Below, one piece after another: positions 1 through 11,340 of a stretch of DNA of 64,000 nucleotides (position 1 is the stretch's first letter; each line of letters starts with the position of its first letter). Made by a program: the position numbers and the translations under genes. Under the pieces are notes generated by a model. That model worked only from the letters and a program-made list of their open reading frames with translations. It was not told where the DNA came from and ran no database searches. Source of the stretch: Mauremys mutica (Eukaryota > Chordata > Testudines > Geoemydidae); the NCBI RefSeq assembly GCF_020497125.1, contig NC_059077.1, positions 22,266,840-22,330,839 of the forward strand. The letters are read 5' to 3'.

Positions 1-31
1 ACATTTACAGGATATAATGCTGCCCTCATAT

Positions 32-171
32 TTACAATGTCACCAGAAAGTAAGAACAGCCATTTGCATGGGACTTTTGTAGCCGGCATTGCAAGGTATT
101 TATGTGCCAGATATGCTAAACATTCATATTCCACTTCATGCTTCAGCCACCATGCTTCTATGCTGATGATG
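32..171 (-). repeat. Inverted partial copy of the transposase C-terminal segment
   Basis: Read on the minus strand this segment matches the transposase block at 620-763 at roughly 80 percent by eye. Shared strings include TTACAATGT, GTAGCC and GCCAGAT. The two copies face each other about 450 bases apart inside the same element. The function is unknown. It may be a family-wide structural feature that lets the transcript fold back. Confidence 0.75.
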
Positions 172-186
172 CTCATTAAAAAAATA

Positions 187-840
187 ATGCATTAATTAAA
201 TTTGTGACTCAACTCCTTGGGGGAGAACTGTATGTCCCCTGCTCTGTTTTACCTGCCTTCTGCAATATATTTCATGTTATAGCAGTCTCAGATGATGACC
301 CAGCACATGTTGTTCATTTTAAGAACAGTTTCACTGCAGATTTGACAAAATGCAAAGAAGGTATCAATGTGAGTTTTCTAAAGATAGCTACAGCACTTGA
401 CCCAAGGTTTAAAAATCTGAAGTGCCTTCCAAAATCGGAGAGGGACAAGGTGTGGAGCATGCTTTCAGAAGTTTTAAAAGAGCAACACTCTGATGCAGAA
501 ACTACAGAACCTGAACCACCAAAAAAGAAAATCAACCTTCTGCTGGTGGCATCTGACTCAGATAATGAAAATGAACATAAGTCAGTACACACTGCTTTGG
601 ATTGTTATCAAGCAGAACCCATCATCGGCATGTCCCCTGGAATGGTGGTTGAAGCATGAAGGGACATATGAATCTTTAGCACATCTGGCATGTAAATATC
701 TTGCAATACTGGCTACAACAGTGCAATGAGAATGCCTTTTCTTACTTTCAGGTAACATTGTAAACCCGAAGCGGACAGCATTATCTCCTGCAACTGTAAA
801 CAAACTTGTTTGTCCGAGCAATTGGCTGAACAAGAAGTAG
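187..840 (+). pseudogene. hAT transposase C-terminal part (ZBED-like), frameshifted
   Basis: An open stretch at 204-659 encodes a hAT core with the run FLKIATALDPRFKNLKCLPK followed by SERDKVWSMLSEVLKE, an arrangement typical of ZBED/hAT transposases just upstream of the dimerisation region. Near 620-640 the frame is lost. The next family block, PLEWWLKHEGTYESLAHLAC then KYLAI, continues in another frame up to about 715. The final block resembling LSPATVNKLVCLSNWLNKK ends at a TAG at 838-840. At least two frame changes and the missing N-terminal zinc-finger and catalytic part make it non-functional. The protein would have bound element ends in the nucleus. A domesticated host gene is unlikely given the breaks and the adjacent transposon terminus. 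Confidence 0.85.
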
Positions 841-1421
841 GACTGAGTGGACTTGCAGGCTCTAAAATTTTACATTGTTTAATTTTTGAATGTAAGGGTT
901 TTTTTAACATAATTCTACATTTTTAAGTTCAACTTTCATGATAAAGAGATTGCATTACATTATTTGTATTAGGTCAATTGAAAAATACTACTACTTTTGT
1001 TTTTTACCATGCAAATACTTCTAATAAAAAATAAATATAGAGTGAACACTATACACAATATATTTGAAAATGTAGAAAACATCCAAAATAATGGTATTGC
1101 ACAATTAATTTGTTTAATCGCTTGACAGCCCCACTTTTCTCATTCGTAATGCTATTTGAGACAGAGACTGTTCTAGATGCTGACACAACTTTGTACCCAC
1201 CCCAAGAATTTTTCTGAAATAATGCCTCTTGTGAACAAAGCTTTATTAAAAACTGTTCACGGGTTAGGTTGCATATATATGTCTGGATTTAGCATAATAG
1301 GCACAGCCAACTATTAATGAACTATGCTAATTAACTAATGAACTATACTATCCTTATTTTGCACACTGTATGATTCATTGTAAGTGGATTGTGCTAGGGT
1401 TCCATCTCACAGCCACAGGTG

Positions 1422-1580
1422 TAGGGTTGCCAACCCTCCGGGATTGGCCTGGAGTCTCCCAGAATCAGCATCAATCTCCCGGTGACCATTGAAAGCAATC
1501 CGGGAGATTTTAATAGGCTATTTTAAGAAAATGACATTACATCATGTTGGGGGAAGGAGGTGGGAATCTTCCAGAATAGC
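1422..1580. mobile_element. MITE-like fragment beginning TAGGGTTGCCAACCCT
   Basis: The sequence starts with TAGGGTTGCCAACCCTCCGG and continues with text about CCTGGAGTCTCCC and CGGGAGATTTTAAT, which I recognise as a common reptile short DNA element. The matching right inverted repeat is not evident, so the right boundary is approximate and the copy is probably truncated. It has no coding capacity. Confidence 0.5.
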
Positions 1581-2559
1581 TTCAGAAGTAACAGAGGGAT
1601 GATTGAGTCTGTTCTGCCCTTAATAGCCTCATGTGGGGGTAGGCGATGTGAGGCCATCTAGGGTGAAGACGCACCAGTCACTTTTGGACAAAAGAATCTG
1701 ATCTGACATGCCTGGAACACATGCACACCAAGAGTGGAATCAATGTGGATAAACACTTTAAAAAGAATTGATTTTTTTGCTGCAGGGCACTTTGATGAAA
1801 ATTCTTTTGACCTGGGGAGCATGTGTCTGTCTCCAGCTCTGATGCCCCACATTAATGACTATTTCCTCCCCCCAATTGTCTAATATGTGTGTCAACAGAC
1901 TTTATCATAACTGTTATGAGAATAAAAGTCTATTGGTAATCTGGGTCTGCTAAAACTTTTCTCCTGATAAGCACTTTATGTAGGGCTAAACTCCAAAGCA
2001 CTATGCCTAAGTTGTTTGAATATAAATGGGAAGTACTGCATTTTTAGTAGATATGCTTATGCACGCAAAATCTACAGGACATGCATATATGAGGGTATAG
2101 ACTAGAGACATGGCTTTATTGTGTGTGACCATCTGTTTCAGCATTTAAGAGTATTTTCGTTTAGGGCTCGATTTTCACTCCTTAATCTAGTTGACTGATT
2201 TGCATGGTTTAAGAAACTGGGGAGGCTAAGCTTGGAAAAGTACACATACGGATTTTACAATTATTTCCAGAAGTGCAATTAAAGGCCCTATGTGATTGAA
2301 AATATTTCTTAAGAATTTTGTGCATGGTATTTTTTTTCATGCCTTGGTCCCGAGTCACATACTTAGGACAAATTCTGCTATCCCTCCACAAGTTCTCACT
2401 AAATGGTTCTGCATTTCTAAATAAAGGAGTTTCTTCTGACATTGGAAAAAGACGAGGAGAAACATTAAGTATTCAGAATGGGCTATAGAGTCAGTTTTGC
2501 TCTCTTTGGCCCAAAGAATATTTAATTACGTATACAAAGTAAAACAGCTCCAACAGGAG
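1581..2559. other. Unassigned A+T-rich DNA
   Basis: I see no gene, repeat boundary or tandem array here. The longest open frames are under 80 codons and show no family motif. Confidence 0.5.
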
Positions 2560-2820
2560 ATGTTGAGAGAGACCCACCCTGTGGCTAAAGCATTCAGCTG
2601 GGGCATGGGAAACCGAGGTTCAAGAGCCTGGTCTGAAGTAGGCACTTGAACCTGGATCTCCCACATCCCACTGAACTATTGGCTTTTCTGGTGCAGGTGT
2701 CTCTCGTTTTCCATGAAAAACTTTGAAAGGTCCCTGATTCATCTCAATGTGAAACAGGAAATGTTTCGAAATCTCAAAGTTTTGCAGGATGGGAAAACCA
2801 TTTCCTGCTGCACTCTACTC
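2560..2820 (+). repeat. Possible tRNA-derived SINE
   Basis: Within it, TGGCTAAAGCATTCAGC resembles a Pol III A box and, about 30 bases later, GGTTCAAGAGCC resembles a B box. The text around CTTGAACCTGGATCTCCCAC also looks like a recurrent amniote repeat. No poly-A tail or target duplication was recognised, so family and limits are uncertain. Confidence 0.4.
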
Positions 2821-4074
2821 TCAGCTCATTTGAGTCTGATCAGGCTTCTGGAAACATGTAGTTCACACTATACATGCTCAAAGATTTAACATACAGTCAT
2901 ATTGTACCCTCTAGATCTGCATGTGTATCTCCCCATCTTGTGGTAGACAGAGAGGGTCAGCCACCACTGTAGCAGTGTTTCTCCTTCCCCCTAGACCTCA
3001 TGGAGGGTGTTCTGCAGGTTCTGGAATTCTTGTGGGAAAATGGGGTAGCCCTTGGGAGGAGTGGAGAAGCTGGAGGGGTGTGTGTGTGTGTGTTAGATAC
3101 CATTCCTCCCATTGGTGCTGGAGATCTCCGGATGAAAGATAATACACCCCCAAGCTGTATTATCTTCCTATGGCCCCTCCTGTGGTGAGGATACCCTTCT
3201 AAAGAACAGTCCCACAGGCAGCATCTGGCTTCAGGAGCTCTATCAATATGGCTCTATTGGAGATATGCTCTAAAAGTGGGGGTGCTGTGGGAAATCAAGA
3301 GGCATGTGGCCACATGTGGATGATGACCCTGGTTTCCTGCTGATTAGATCCCAAGGGATCTACAGGGTGTGCCCCTAATGAGTGTAAAATAAAAACTTCA
3401 AGGGACACTTTGCTGAACTTCACCAGCTAACTTCTTGTTTGCTAACTTGCAAGTTTTCATGAGTGAGAAATACATTTTCCATTTTTATTACAGTGGTCTT
3501 AGAACTTATTTGAGAGTTACGTTTTCACAGATGCTTCTTTTAATATGTTTACTTTTCCAGTGTGACAGCAGTGGAGAGGTGGAGGATTATATGTAATGAC
3601 ACCTGCCTTATATTTCAAATTCCAGAAAAAGCAAAAGACAGTATTTTATTATTTAGTAGACTTGCCAAGTACCTGAGTAAATATCTGGAATGTGTTCACA
3701 CCTGCATGCTGCAAATTTCCAGCAACCAGTCCTGGTCTTCAAAAACGGAAATTGCATTGTAGTTTCAGGAAAACTAGAACTACCCTATTAATAGGAAAAA
3801 TGTAAGCCGTGTTGAATTTATTCAATTAAATGAATCCTAGAGAATATTCAGAGATTACTGTATATACATGCTTTATACAGCACACACATACTGCAAAATG
3901 TTATTTAAATCAAAACTCTGGCAGAACTCTAAAATAGATTTAATATTTTCATTTATGAAGAGCATGAAAATAAGTCAGTCTCTGCAAATAAATCTGTGAC
4001 ATTTGATCAATACGGTACTGTCTTATATTTGAACTTGTTTTAAACAAAATATAACAAAGCCCTGCTAGGTAAAT
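2821..4074. other. Unassigned DNA with a short (TG)n run
   Basis: There is a short GTGTGTGTGTGTGTG tract near 3078-3095. Small open frames of 60-73 codons lack recognisable motifs. I see nothing else that can be supported. Confidence 0.45.
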
Positions 4075-4200
4075 AGTAATCTACTAACTTTTGCTGATGG
4101 GTAAAGTAAGGCACAGAGTGGTTTAGTAACCTACCTTGAGGTAATACAGCATGCTACTTCCATAAGTAAAACTGGGGTCTTCGCTTCCAGTCCTATGTGT
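4075..4200 (+). repeat. MIR-like SINE remnant
   Basis: The text GATGGGTAAAGTAAGGCACA then GAGTGGTTTAGTAACCTACC follows the conserved MIR core/3' pattern (gradient of matches to 'gaaactgaggcacagagagg'). It is old and diverged. It could equally be another CORE-type SINE. Confidence 0.45.
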
Positions 4201-4752
4201 TATATCCTGTATTCCCAGATTTGAAGAGCTGTTGTTTTTGCCTTGCCTTAGAGATATGGGTTGCTACTAATAAGCTGTGGGGGAAATTAGAAAAGAGGCA
4301 GATTCACTCTGAACACAGTTTAGGGAAAGAATTACTGAGAGGGATGATTCTTTTGAAATTTGGTCTTGATAGAATTTTAGGCAACATGTGTGGTAGCTTT
4401 GAGGTGTTGTTTGTGGCTAGATTTTTGCAGTGTTCCCACTTCATTTTTTCCACCTAAAGAAGTAGCTTTGTTCATCAGGCACTACAACAAAAATTGTTCA
4501 CCTTGCATGGGAAGAATTTCTTTTGATAGAGATACTATTTGCTGAGCCCTTGAAGACTGTGTAACCTTTAGCGAAAGTGAAAATAATCATTTTCCTCAGC
4601 GCTCAGATTAGTTTGAAGAGATTTCTAAAGGGTATATTTTAGTAAAGTCGCATGAGGCATGTTGGAGAAGAATTTAAGGAGCTTTGGCCCTTTCTAGTCT
4701 CTGCTCACTGGAACTAGAGAGAGAATCTTTTGGTGAATCAGTTAAAGGACCC

Positions 4753-4790
4753 GTTGTTGTTGTTGTTGTTGTTGTTGTTATTATTATTAT
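4753..4790. repeat. (GTT)n/(ATT)n microsatellite
   Basis: Nine GTT triplets are followed directly by about four ATT triplets, so the array switches its third-base phase at about 4779. Confidence 0.95.
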
Positions 4791-5163
4791 ACACTTTTTA
4801 TAAAGGCACCTCTCTCTCACTGTGGAATATTGGCGCACTTTATATCATTTAAATTTTGGTCTTTAATATGCCAGAAAACAGGAGCTTGAACCCCCTCTAC
4901 CCCTGCTGTCTGAAGAGATAGAACTAGACAAGAGACCCAGCCAATCAGTTAGGATTTCATATTTCACAGTCTAGTTTTCTGCTAAACCTGGAATGTAAAG
5001 AGACACCAAAATGATCTCAGACTGTTGTTGAAGAATTTAATGGGATAAAAAAGAAGTGGCAGGATATTTTCTGACATGGGGATATCATTGTGATGCTGGC
5101 AGACCAGGTGCCTCACTGAAGACTTACAAATGCGTAGCTGGAAACAAGTCTTGCTTACCTGTG
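4791..5163. other. Unassigned flank upstream of an LTR
   Basis: No motif or coding signal was recognised. Part of it may belong to the LTR-like element that follows, because that element's left edge is not certain. Confidence 0.35.
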
Positions 5164-6160
5164 TGTTAGAATTATCAAAATAGATATTAGATCTTAAGCT
5201 GATAAGGATGTGTTTAGTGTTCAGACTTTATAAAATGCTGCTAGGATGCTGCACATATTCATCTCACTTATAACCTCTATAGCTCACAGTGTAAAGTTAT
5301 ACCGAGTGTTTGCATTGTAAACCTCTGTAACTGTGAACTCACCAATCAGGGGAAAAAAGCACTGATTAAGGTAAAGTGCTTGTCTGGCACATAAGATGCC
5401 TATTGAAGGCAAATGATGTATTGTGTATCATAAAAGGACAAAGACTTTGTTGATTGCATTCCTAATTCCCTAGAGAAAGGAGAGACCTACACATGAATTC
5501 ATCCGATCAGTTTGGACTCTGTAGTGGAGGGGATAAAAATCCCTGACAAGGAGAAACTGAATTTTTCTTTGCTGTTAGAACTCTCATAGGGCTGGAGCTT
5601 AGAAATAAAAAGCAGAGATCCTCAGGGTCAACCTGGGTTAGCCCTAAAAGACATTCAGGGTACAGATTACTGTATCTGTGTCACCTTTTATAACCACAGA
5701 CTGTGACTCATTTGTGCTTAGATGCTGACTGCTTTAGCCTGTAAATTACTCTCTCATTTCTTTTTCCTACTTAATAAATACTTAGTTTACTATGGGATTG
5801 GCTACAGGCATGGTCTTTAGTGTGAGATCTAAGTTACAAATTGATCTGGGGTAAGTGATTGGTCTCTTGGGACTGGAAGCAACCTGAATATTTTGTGTTG
5901 TTTTTGTTTTGTTTTGGAGTAAGTGACTATTTATCACTAAGCCCAGCTTGTGTAGGTGGCAAAATAGACTAGAGTGCCCAAGGGGACTGCCTGCGACTCC
6001 AGGGTGAGACTGTTACAGTGATTTAGGAGTTCAGACTTGTTAGTGGGTTGGGAAATCTAATTATAGACTATACCACCAGTTTGGGGTGTCTCCCCTACTT
6101 TTTGACAGTCTTCCCTGAGGCTGTCAATCACAGTCATGAGCCTCTCCAGGCAGCGTGACA
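5164..6160 (+). mobile_element. LTR-like retroelement sequence, probably a solo LTR
   Basis: I recognise the text as a high-copy turtle LTR-like repeat. It starts TGTTAGAATT and ends GCGTGACA, giving TG...CA ends. TATAAAA is present near 5229 and a polyadenylation signal AATAAA at 5773-5778. Downstream text such as GGGACTGGAAGCAACCTGAA is familiar from other copies. No internal gag or pol is present. No clear target duplication was found at these edges, so the exact ends and whether it is a gypsy or endogenous-retrovirus LTR remain open. Confidence 0.55.
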
Positions 6161-6404
6161 ACCATTACTTGGGATTGAAGATAAGGGGCACAGATGGATA
6201 AAATTGTTGTCAACTGGTTGTCCGTTCTAATGTAAACTACATAGATTTGTTTGAGTGGTTATCAATTTGTTTGATATGTTGAGTTTTAAAAAGTGTAGTT
6301 TGAGTTTGGAAAAACTGTGCGTGAACAGGCAGAGTCCCCACCCCATTCCCAACATAACATACACACTCTGGCTTGGTCATTACACTAATTGAATCTATTT
6401 CCCC

Positions 6405-6652
6405 ATGTTAAAGTATCCTCACACCTTCGTGTCAACTGCCCGAAATGGGCCATCTTGATTATCACTTCAAAAGTTTTTCTCCCCTGCTGATAATAGTTTC
6501 TCTTAATTAATTAGCCTCTTACAGTTGGTATGGGTATCTTCTTACTGTATGTTCCATTCTATGCATCCAATGAAGTGGGCTGTAGCTCACGAAAGCTTAT
6601 GCTCAAATAAATTTGTTCGTCTCTAAGGTGCCACAAGTATTCCTGTTCTTCA
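6405..6652 (+). repeat. Interspersed repeat with the CTCACGAAAGCT tail
   Basis: The right part reads AGTGGGCTGTAGCTCACGAA followed by AGCTTATGCTCAAATAAAT and CTCTAAGGTGCCACAAG. The same tail pattern recurs near 15103, 17856-17950 (inverted) and 50984 in this window, so it is a dispersed family. I recognise it as common in turtles, crocodilians and birds but cannot assign its class. Confidence 0.65.
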
Positions 6653-7159
6653 TACACACTCTGGGTAAGTCTCCAAAATCTACCACTTTCCTAGGGTTTG
6701 CCTTTGTTACCTCGAGTAACAACAATACATAACCTTGAGCCTAATCAGCCAGTCAAAACCTTTATATATTTTTATTTTAAAGCTAACCTGAGTCACCTGG
6801 TTTAGTAAGTTTGCAGACATAGGTCTGCATCTCTGTGTATTTAGATACTCTTTCCATTGAAAAGAAGTTTGTGCTAATATTTCTTGCCACATTTTAAAAA
6901 ACATGTAGAATAGTCCTGAAAGTCACTTCATCTAATAATTAAGAGATCTCATAATCGAGCATCTTGAAAACACATTTAATGACTTTAGGATATTCTACCA
7001 GAGCTCTTCTAATTCCTCACACCTCAGGAAAGGGTTTTGCAGCATGTCCTAGGACTACTTTAAACCGAGTTGGGAAGCAAGTTCCAAAGCTGAAGAGCCT
7101 CCCTCACTGAGAAATTCCTGCCAGTTACCTCCTCCCTCTTATACGAGTGAGGCTTAAGC
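6653..7159. other. Unassigned DNA
   Basis: No gene or element edge was recognised here. The open frame at 6707-6904 (minus) has no motif. Confidence 0.45.
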
Positions 7160-7412
7160 TCAGGATATGTCTACACCGCAAAGAAAAACCTGTAGCACCT
7201 AGTCTTAGAGCCTGGGTCAACTGATGACATCCAGCAGTGTAGATGTTCCTGCTTCGGCTGGAGCCCAGGATCCAAGACTATCCCCCTTGCTGAGTCTTAG
7301 AGCCCTGGCTCCAGCCCAGGTTGGAACATCTACACTGCTGCTTTTAACCCCACAGCCTGGGCTCTAGGACTTGGTGGCATGGGTTTTTCTTTGCAGTGTA
7401 GACGTACCCTAA
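7160..7412. mobile_element. Non-autonomous DNA element with about 30-bp inverted repeats
   Basis: The left end, AGGATATGTCTACACCGCAA then AGAAAAACC, pairs with the right end, GGTTTTTCTTTGCAGTGTAG then ACGTACCCT, as imperfect terminal inverted repeats. Internal text is rich in CTGGGCTCTAGG and GAGCCCTGGCTCC. This is a known type of amniote MITE with ends related to TAGGGYRYGTCTACAC. There is no open frame of note. The target duplication may be TTA or TA but is unclear. Confidence 0.75.
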
Positions 7413-7569
7413 GGTGCTTCCTCTGATCTCATGTATTGGGATAGAGATCGCTATACAACTCTGGCAACTTGGCTTGGGCTGTGGAACCTGACAGCCATTC
7501 ACATATAGGGAAAGATTGAAAATGGCAAGAGGTTGTTGACTGGTCAGAGTAATGACGTCCATGCTCCAC

Positions 7570-7760
7570 TCCAGTAACTTTGGGAAGAGAGTACCTGGTT
7601 TTCGAAAGATCACACCTCTCATTTGGGCACATAAATGAAGTGACCCGATTTTCAAAAGGCAGATGGGTGCTGAGCTGTTTTAAAAACCTGGCTACTTATT
7701 TATTTCCTAAATGGGAGCTTTTGGGTGTTGAGCTCTTTGAAAATCTGACCCAGATGCTTC
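7570..7760. mobile_element. Palindrome-type MITE with TTTTCAAAAG ends
   Basis: GATTTTCAAAAGGCAGATGG and a right half with TTTGAAAATCTGACCC form the two ends of a hairpin-type short element common in amniotes. A second element of the same type lies at 55736-55890. It has no coding function. Confidence 0.5.
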
Positions 7761-8129
7761 CAAATGAGAGAGGGGAGCTTATCTAATCAGTCAAGCCCTA
7801 AAGGAAGGGTGGACTCGGGAAGACTTGAAAAGGAGCATCAACACAAGAGAACGTTAAAGCGGTCTTAATTTTTAAAAAAAGGAGAGGAATTCCACCTATT
7901 TGTTCTGTTTGGCTGGTTTATGAGAACTTGCATAGGTGCTGGAGCTAGGGGTGCAGCAGCCCACCCTGGTTTGAAGTGTTTCCATCATATACAGGGTCTA
8001 CAGTTTTATTCAGTAGCTTTCAGCACCCCCACTATACAAATTGTTCCTGCACTGAGAACACTGCCCTCTGAAATGGATTAGTTTACTTCAGCTTTGTTTG
8101 TTTCAGTTAGTGTCTAGGATTATTTAGAG

Positions 8130-8412
8130 CAGGGGTTCTCAAACTTAATTGCACCACGACCCCCTTCTGACAACAAACATTACTACATGACCCCAGGAGG
8201 GGGAAGCCTGAGCCCACCCACCCCAGGTGGGGGGCCCCAAAGCCCCAAGGCTTCAGCCCCCGTCAGGAGGCCTGTAACCTGAGCGCTGCCGCCCAGGGCT
8301 TGGGCTTCGGTCCCAGGCGGTGGAGCTTGGGTTTTGGATTTAGCCCCAGGCCCCAGCAAGTCTAAGCCAGCCCTGGTGACCCCTGTCCTGACCCACAGCT
8401 TGGGAACCCCTG
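8130..8412. mobile_element. hAT MITE with 8-bp target duplication
   Basis: The left terminus CAGGGGTTCTCAAACT and the right terminus AGCTTGGGAACCCCTG are imperfect inverted repeats. They are flanked by ATTTAGAG (8122-8129) and ATGTAGAG (8413-8420), an 8-bp target duplication with one mismatch. Length 283 bp, GC-rich and without a transposase. These marks are diagnostic of the hAT superfamily. Confidence 0.9.
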
Positions 8413-9213
8413 ATGTAGAGGCTGGTTTTCTATGTTTTTGACTAATGCAAAATGGAGGAAACAACAAACTGGTTTTAATGGAGGCTGTAAGAATTCTGCT
8501 AAAGCAAAGTACAAAGGCTACTCTCTTAACAGGATTGTGAAATTGATTTGAGGAGCTTTCTATTCTGTTTTTGTTGGCCTGAGAAAAGAGTGAGCAACAC
8601 ACTACAGCTGATTTGAAGACTGAGACTAATCTGTATGTGCCTGATTTGGAACTCCATTTGTTTCCCTTCACCTCCTGTCCTAGTTAAAATTTGTCTCTGC
8701 TTTGCAACAATTACCCACACTATTCACGACAAAGATTATTATTCTCTCGGCTTCCAATTCTGGCAATTGGACCAAGTACTTAGAGGAGTGATGGTCATTC
8801 TAATAAAGCAGCAAATGAGCCTGGATGATGAAAACAACACAATGTAAATGCAATTAAATTAAATAACTTGGTCTTCCCTTGTTGTAGTCAATGGGAGCTG
8901 CACAGATGACTTCAGTAGGAACAGCTTTGGGCCACTGTTCTAGCCATTTTTGGTCAATACAATTGTGTATTGTTTTCTGCCAAAACCATTGATTGAAAAC
9001 ATGACCAACCATGAAAAGCATAGTCAAATGCTGAGACAGGGTGGGTTGAACTGTCTCAAAAGTAGCAGATATGCTCAAAAGAGAAAATCCAGGGTTCTTT
9101 ATTTCCTTGTCTTTCACATTTTACTGATGAATAATATATAGAAACAGTGTTAAAAGAATGTTAAGGTTACAAAGTCAATCATTCAGAAGTTAGGAAATGC
9201 CAGAATTAAGGTT
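8413..9213. other. Unassigned DNA between two DNA elements
   Basis: Open frames below 90 codons show no motif. I see no repeats that I can name. Confidence 0.4.
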
Positions 9214-9743
9214 GTATAGTAACTCCCCACTTAATGTCCTCTCACTTAACGTTGTTTCAATCTTACGTCCCTGCTCAATTACAGAACATGCTCCATTTAA
9301 AGTTGTGCAGTGCTTCACTATAACATTGTTTGGCTGCTTGCTTTGTTCACAGGAAAGGAGGTTGTTCGTAACTCTGAAATGTTTGTAACTCTGAACAAAA
9401 CATTATGGTGGTTCTTTCAAAAGAAGCTTCTTCCGCTCTGGGTCTTCGGCGGCATATACCATAGACTTAATACAGCTTTGAAACTTTACTATGCAGAAGA
9501 AAAAGGCTGCTTTTAACCATCTTAATTTAAATGAAACAAGCACAGAAACAGTTTCTTTACCTTTTCAAGTCTTTTTTAAAATTTCCTTTTATTTTTTAGT
9601 AGTTTAACAGAGTAGTGTATTGTACAGTATTTCCTTTTTGTTTGTTTCTGTTGCCTTATTGCGTACTTCCAGTTCCAAATGAGGGGTGTGGTTGACCAGT
9701 CGGTTCGTAACTCCAGTATTTGTAACTCAGAGGTTCTACTGTA
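9214..9743. mobile_element. Chimeric Tigger/pogo-like MITE
   Basis: The right end at 9743 reads GGTTCTACTGTA, and the internal text has AGGTTGTTCGTAACTCTGAA and TTCGTAACTCCAGTATTTG, which fit a pogo/Tigger-like non-autonomous family. The first 137 bases instead follow a different family, beginning AGTAACTCCCCACTTAATG with CACTTAACGTTGTTTCAATC. The switch lies at about 9350, at TTCACAGG/AAAGGAGG. No transposase frame is present. Confidence 0.7.
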
Positions 9744-11202
9744 ATTTTGCCAATTTGGGGCAGATTTTCATGGGAATGGCAAAAGGCATGTCCTCGACAC
9801 AAAGGCCATTCCACCCTAATTTCAGCTCCCTGCTCCAAATTGTGGAGGTGCTAAATCTTCTCAAAGAAAAAGTTGCCAGAATTTAACAAAACAATGTATT
9901 TTTCGGTAGCCTTGTTCTTGGAAATGGCTGGGGCAAAAAAAATCCATCTGAGGCAGACACCTAGCATGGAAGACTGAAGCCCAAGTACTTAAAATTGGGA
10001 AAAGTTATAAGTAACAAAAAACAGGGTCTTACAATGAGAAGTGTTTGGCAAACCTAATAATAGTTGGTGCTACTAGCCCCCCTTACAGGTGACTAATTTA
10101 TATTCAGAAACCAGATTTTGCAGTGTTCAGATGCAGTGTCCTTTAATTCCTGACATTCATACTGTTTTCACATTGGGGGCCCTGGCATATAGAAGTGTAG
10201 CTATTGGAAAAAATAATTTAAAAAAAATATCATAACATCTATGAAAAATAAGAAAATATAACAGCATAATGCACTGTGAAGTCTGAATGAAAGTTAAGCC
10301 AATGTGGGATGTTGCCAATGACAGTTCATTGGCAACAAGCCAAAAGCAGAGTTTTGACCACAGGTTGAGGCTCGGCTTTAGGTCACAGCTGTATTCAGTT
10401 CTGTAAAACAAACAAATCCATTAACTCATCATGTTTAGAAAAAATGCAGAAAGTCACTGAAATGAGCTGATCTCTCCTACCCAAATGTGAGAAATGTGTA
10501 GGGAAAAAAAATCCCTGTGGGTCAGCAGGAGATTGTTTGATTGATTGATTCTTAGGGCAGTATTTTGGCTGCAATATTGATATCTCAAATTCAATAGTGG
10601 GAAGTTAATGCTCCCAGTCATGAAGTGCTGCAGATTTTCAGCATTTAGACTGGATTCATTGTACTTTGACTCCTCTGGGAAGGTAGACTCACCAGTTGTC
10701 ACGTATGAATATAGGACTCACACCTCAGATCTCTTTGTAACACTGGTTTGGAATATACTGTAGGTAATCATACACAATCTGGATTTCTATCCCTATAATA
10801 GTAGGTATTGTCTGCTTGTGCATTCTGGTGAGTTTACTTCTAACAGGGGTAACTCCTTCCCCATATCCCAGCAGCTACCGAAGGCAAGTTGGTTCCTAGA
10901 TGTCTCTCAAATGACCAAACTGAAATAATTAGGGGATAGACACCCTTTCAGTACATTGTCACACATCTTTGACTTCCAAACAGAAATCCCCCCGGTGTAC
11001 AAATGGCAGCCAGCATTAGGGTAAAGGCATCTTGTCCTCTTCTCTCACCTCTTTTCTTTTTGGATATTTATGGTTAACACATAGTTGCTCTATCCACTGT
11101 TAGGCTGGTCACATATTTGCCCTGTTCTCTATTAGGGCATTGAAGAAGCTGTCTTTCTGTTGTCATAACTTCATTCAGATCCATTCATTCATGCATTCCT
11201 AA
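9744..11202. other. Unassigned A+T-rich DNA
   Basis: I see no gene or named repeat. Open frames of up to 84 codons lack motifs. A short GATTGATTGATT run lies near 10537-10550. Confidence 0.4.
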
Positions 11203-11340
11203 GGTAACCAGTTGTTCTTCTTCGAGTGATTGCTCCTATGCATTCCAGTCAGGTGTGCGCGCCGTGCGTGCACGGCTCTGACTGGAATGGATAGGACCAA
11301 CACATCTCGAAGAACAACAGTTACTACGGTGAGTAACCGT
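11203..11340. mobile_element. Short inverted-repeat element with GTTGTTCTTC ends
   Basis: The left arm, ACCAGTTGTTCTTCTTCGAG and CATTCCAGTCAGGTGTGCG, pairs with the right arm, CTGACTGGAATGGATAGG and CTCGAAGAACAACAGTTACT, giving a hairpin around a CGCGCCGTGCGTGCACG core. I recognise the family from turtle genomes. Its class is not settled from this copy. Confidence 0.7.

Larger units (their letters stand above)
1..1131 (+). mobile_element. hAT-superfamily DNA transposon relic, left end outside window
   Basis: The stretch contains a decayed hAT transposase (separate entry), an A+T-rich 3' untranslated part, and ends near 1131 in TTTAATCGCTTGACAGCCCC. I recognise this as the terminal inverted repeat of a hAT family that is abundant in turtles. 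The left terminus lies before base 1, so the target duplication cannot be tested. The segment 32-171 is an inverted, diverged copy of 620-763, which is unusual inside a transposon. Family identity comes from memory and protein similarity, not from a search. Confidence 0.8.

Noticed and set aside
204..659. Host ZBED gene exon
   Set aside because: Frame breaks and the adjacent hAT terminus at about 1131 show that it is a transposon relic.
8183..8671. 162-codon minus open frame as a protein gene
   Set aside because: It reads through a GC-rich hAT MITE (8130-8412), and its proline/glycine-rich end is the MITE in another frame.
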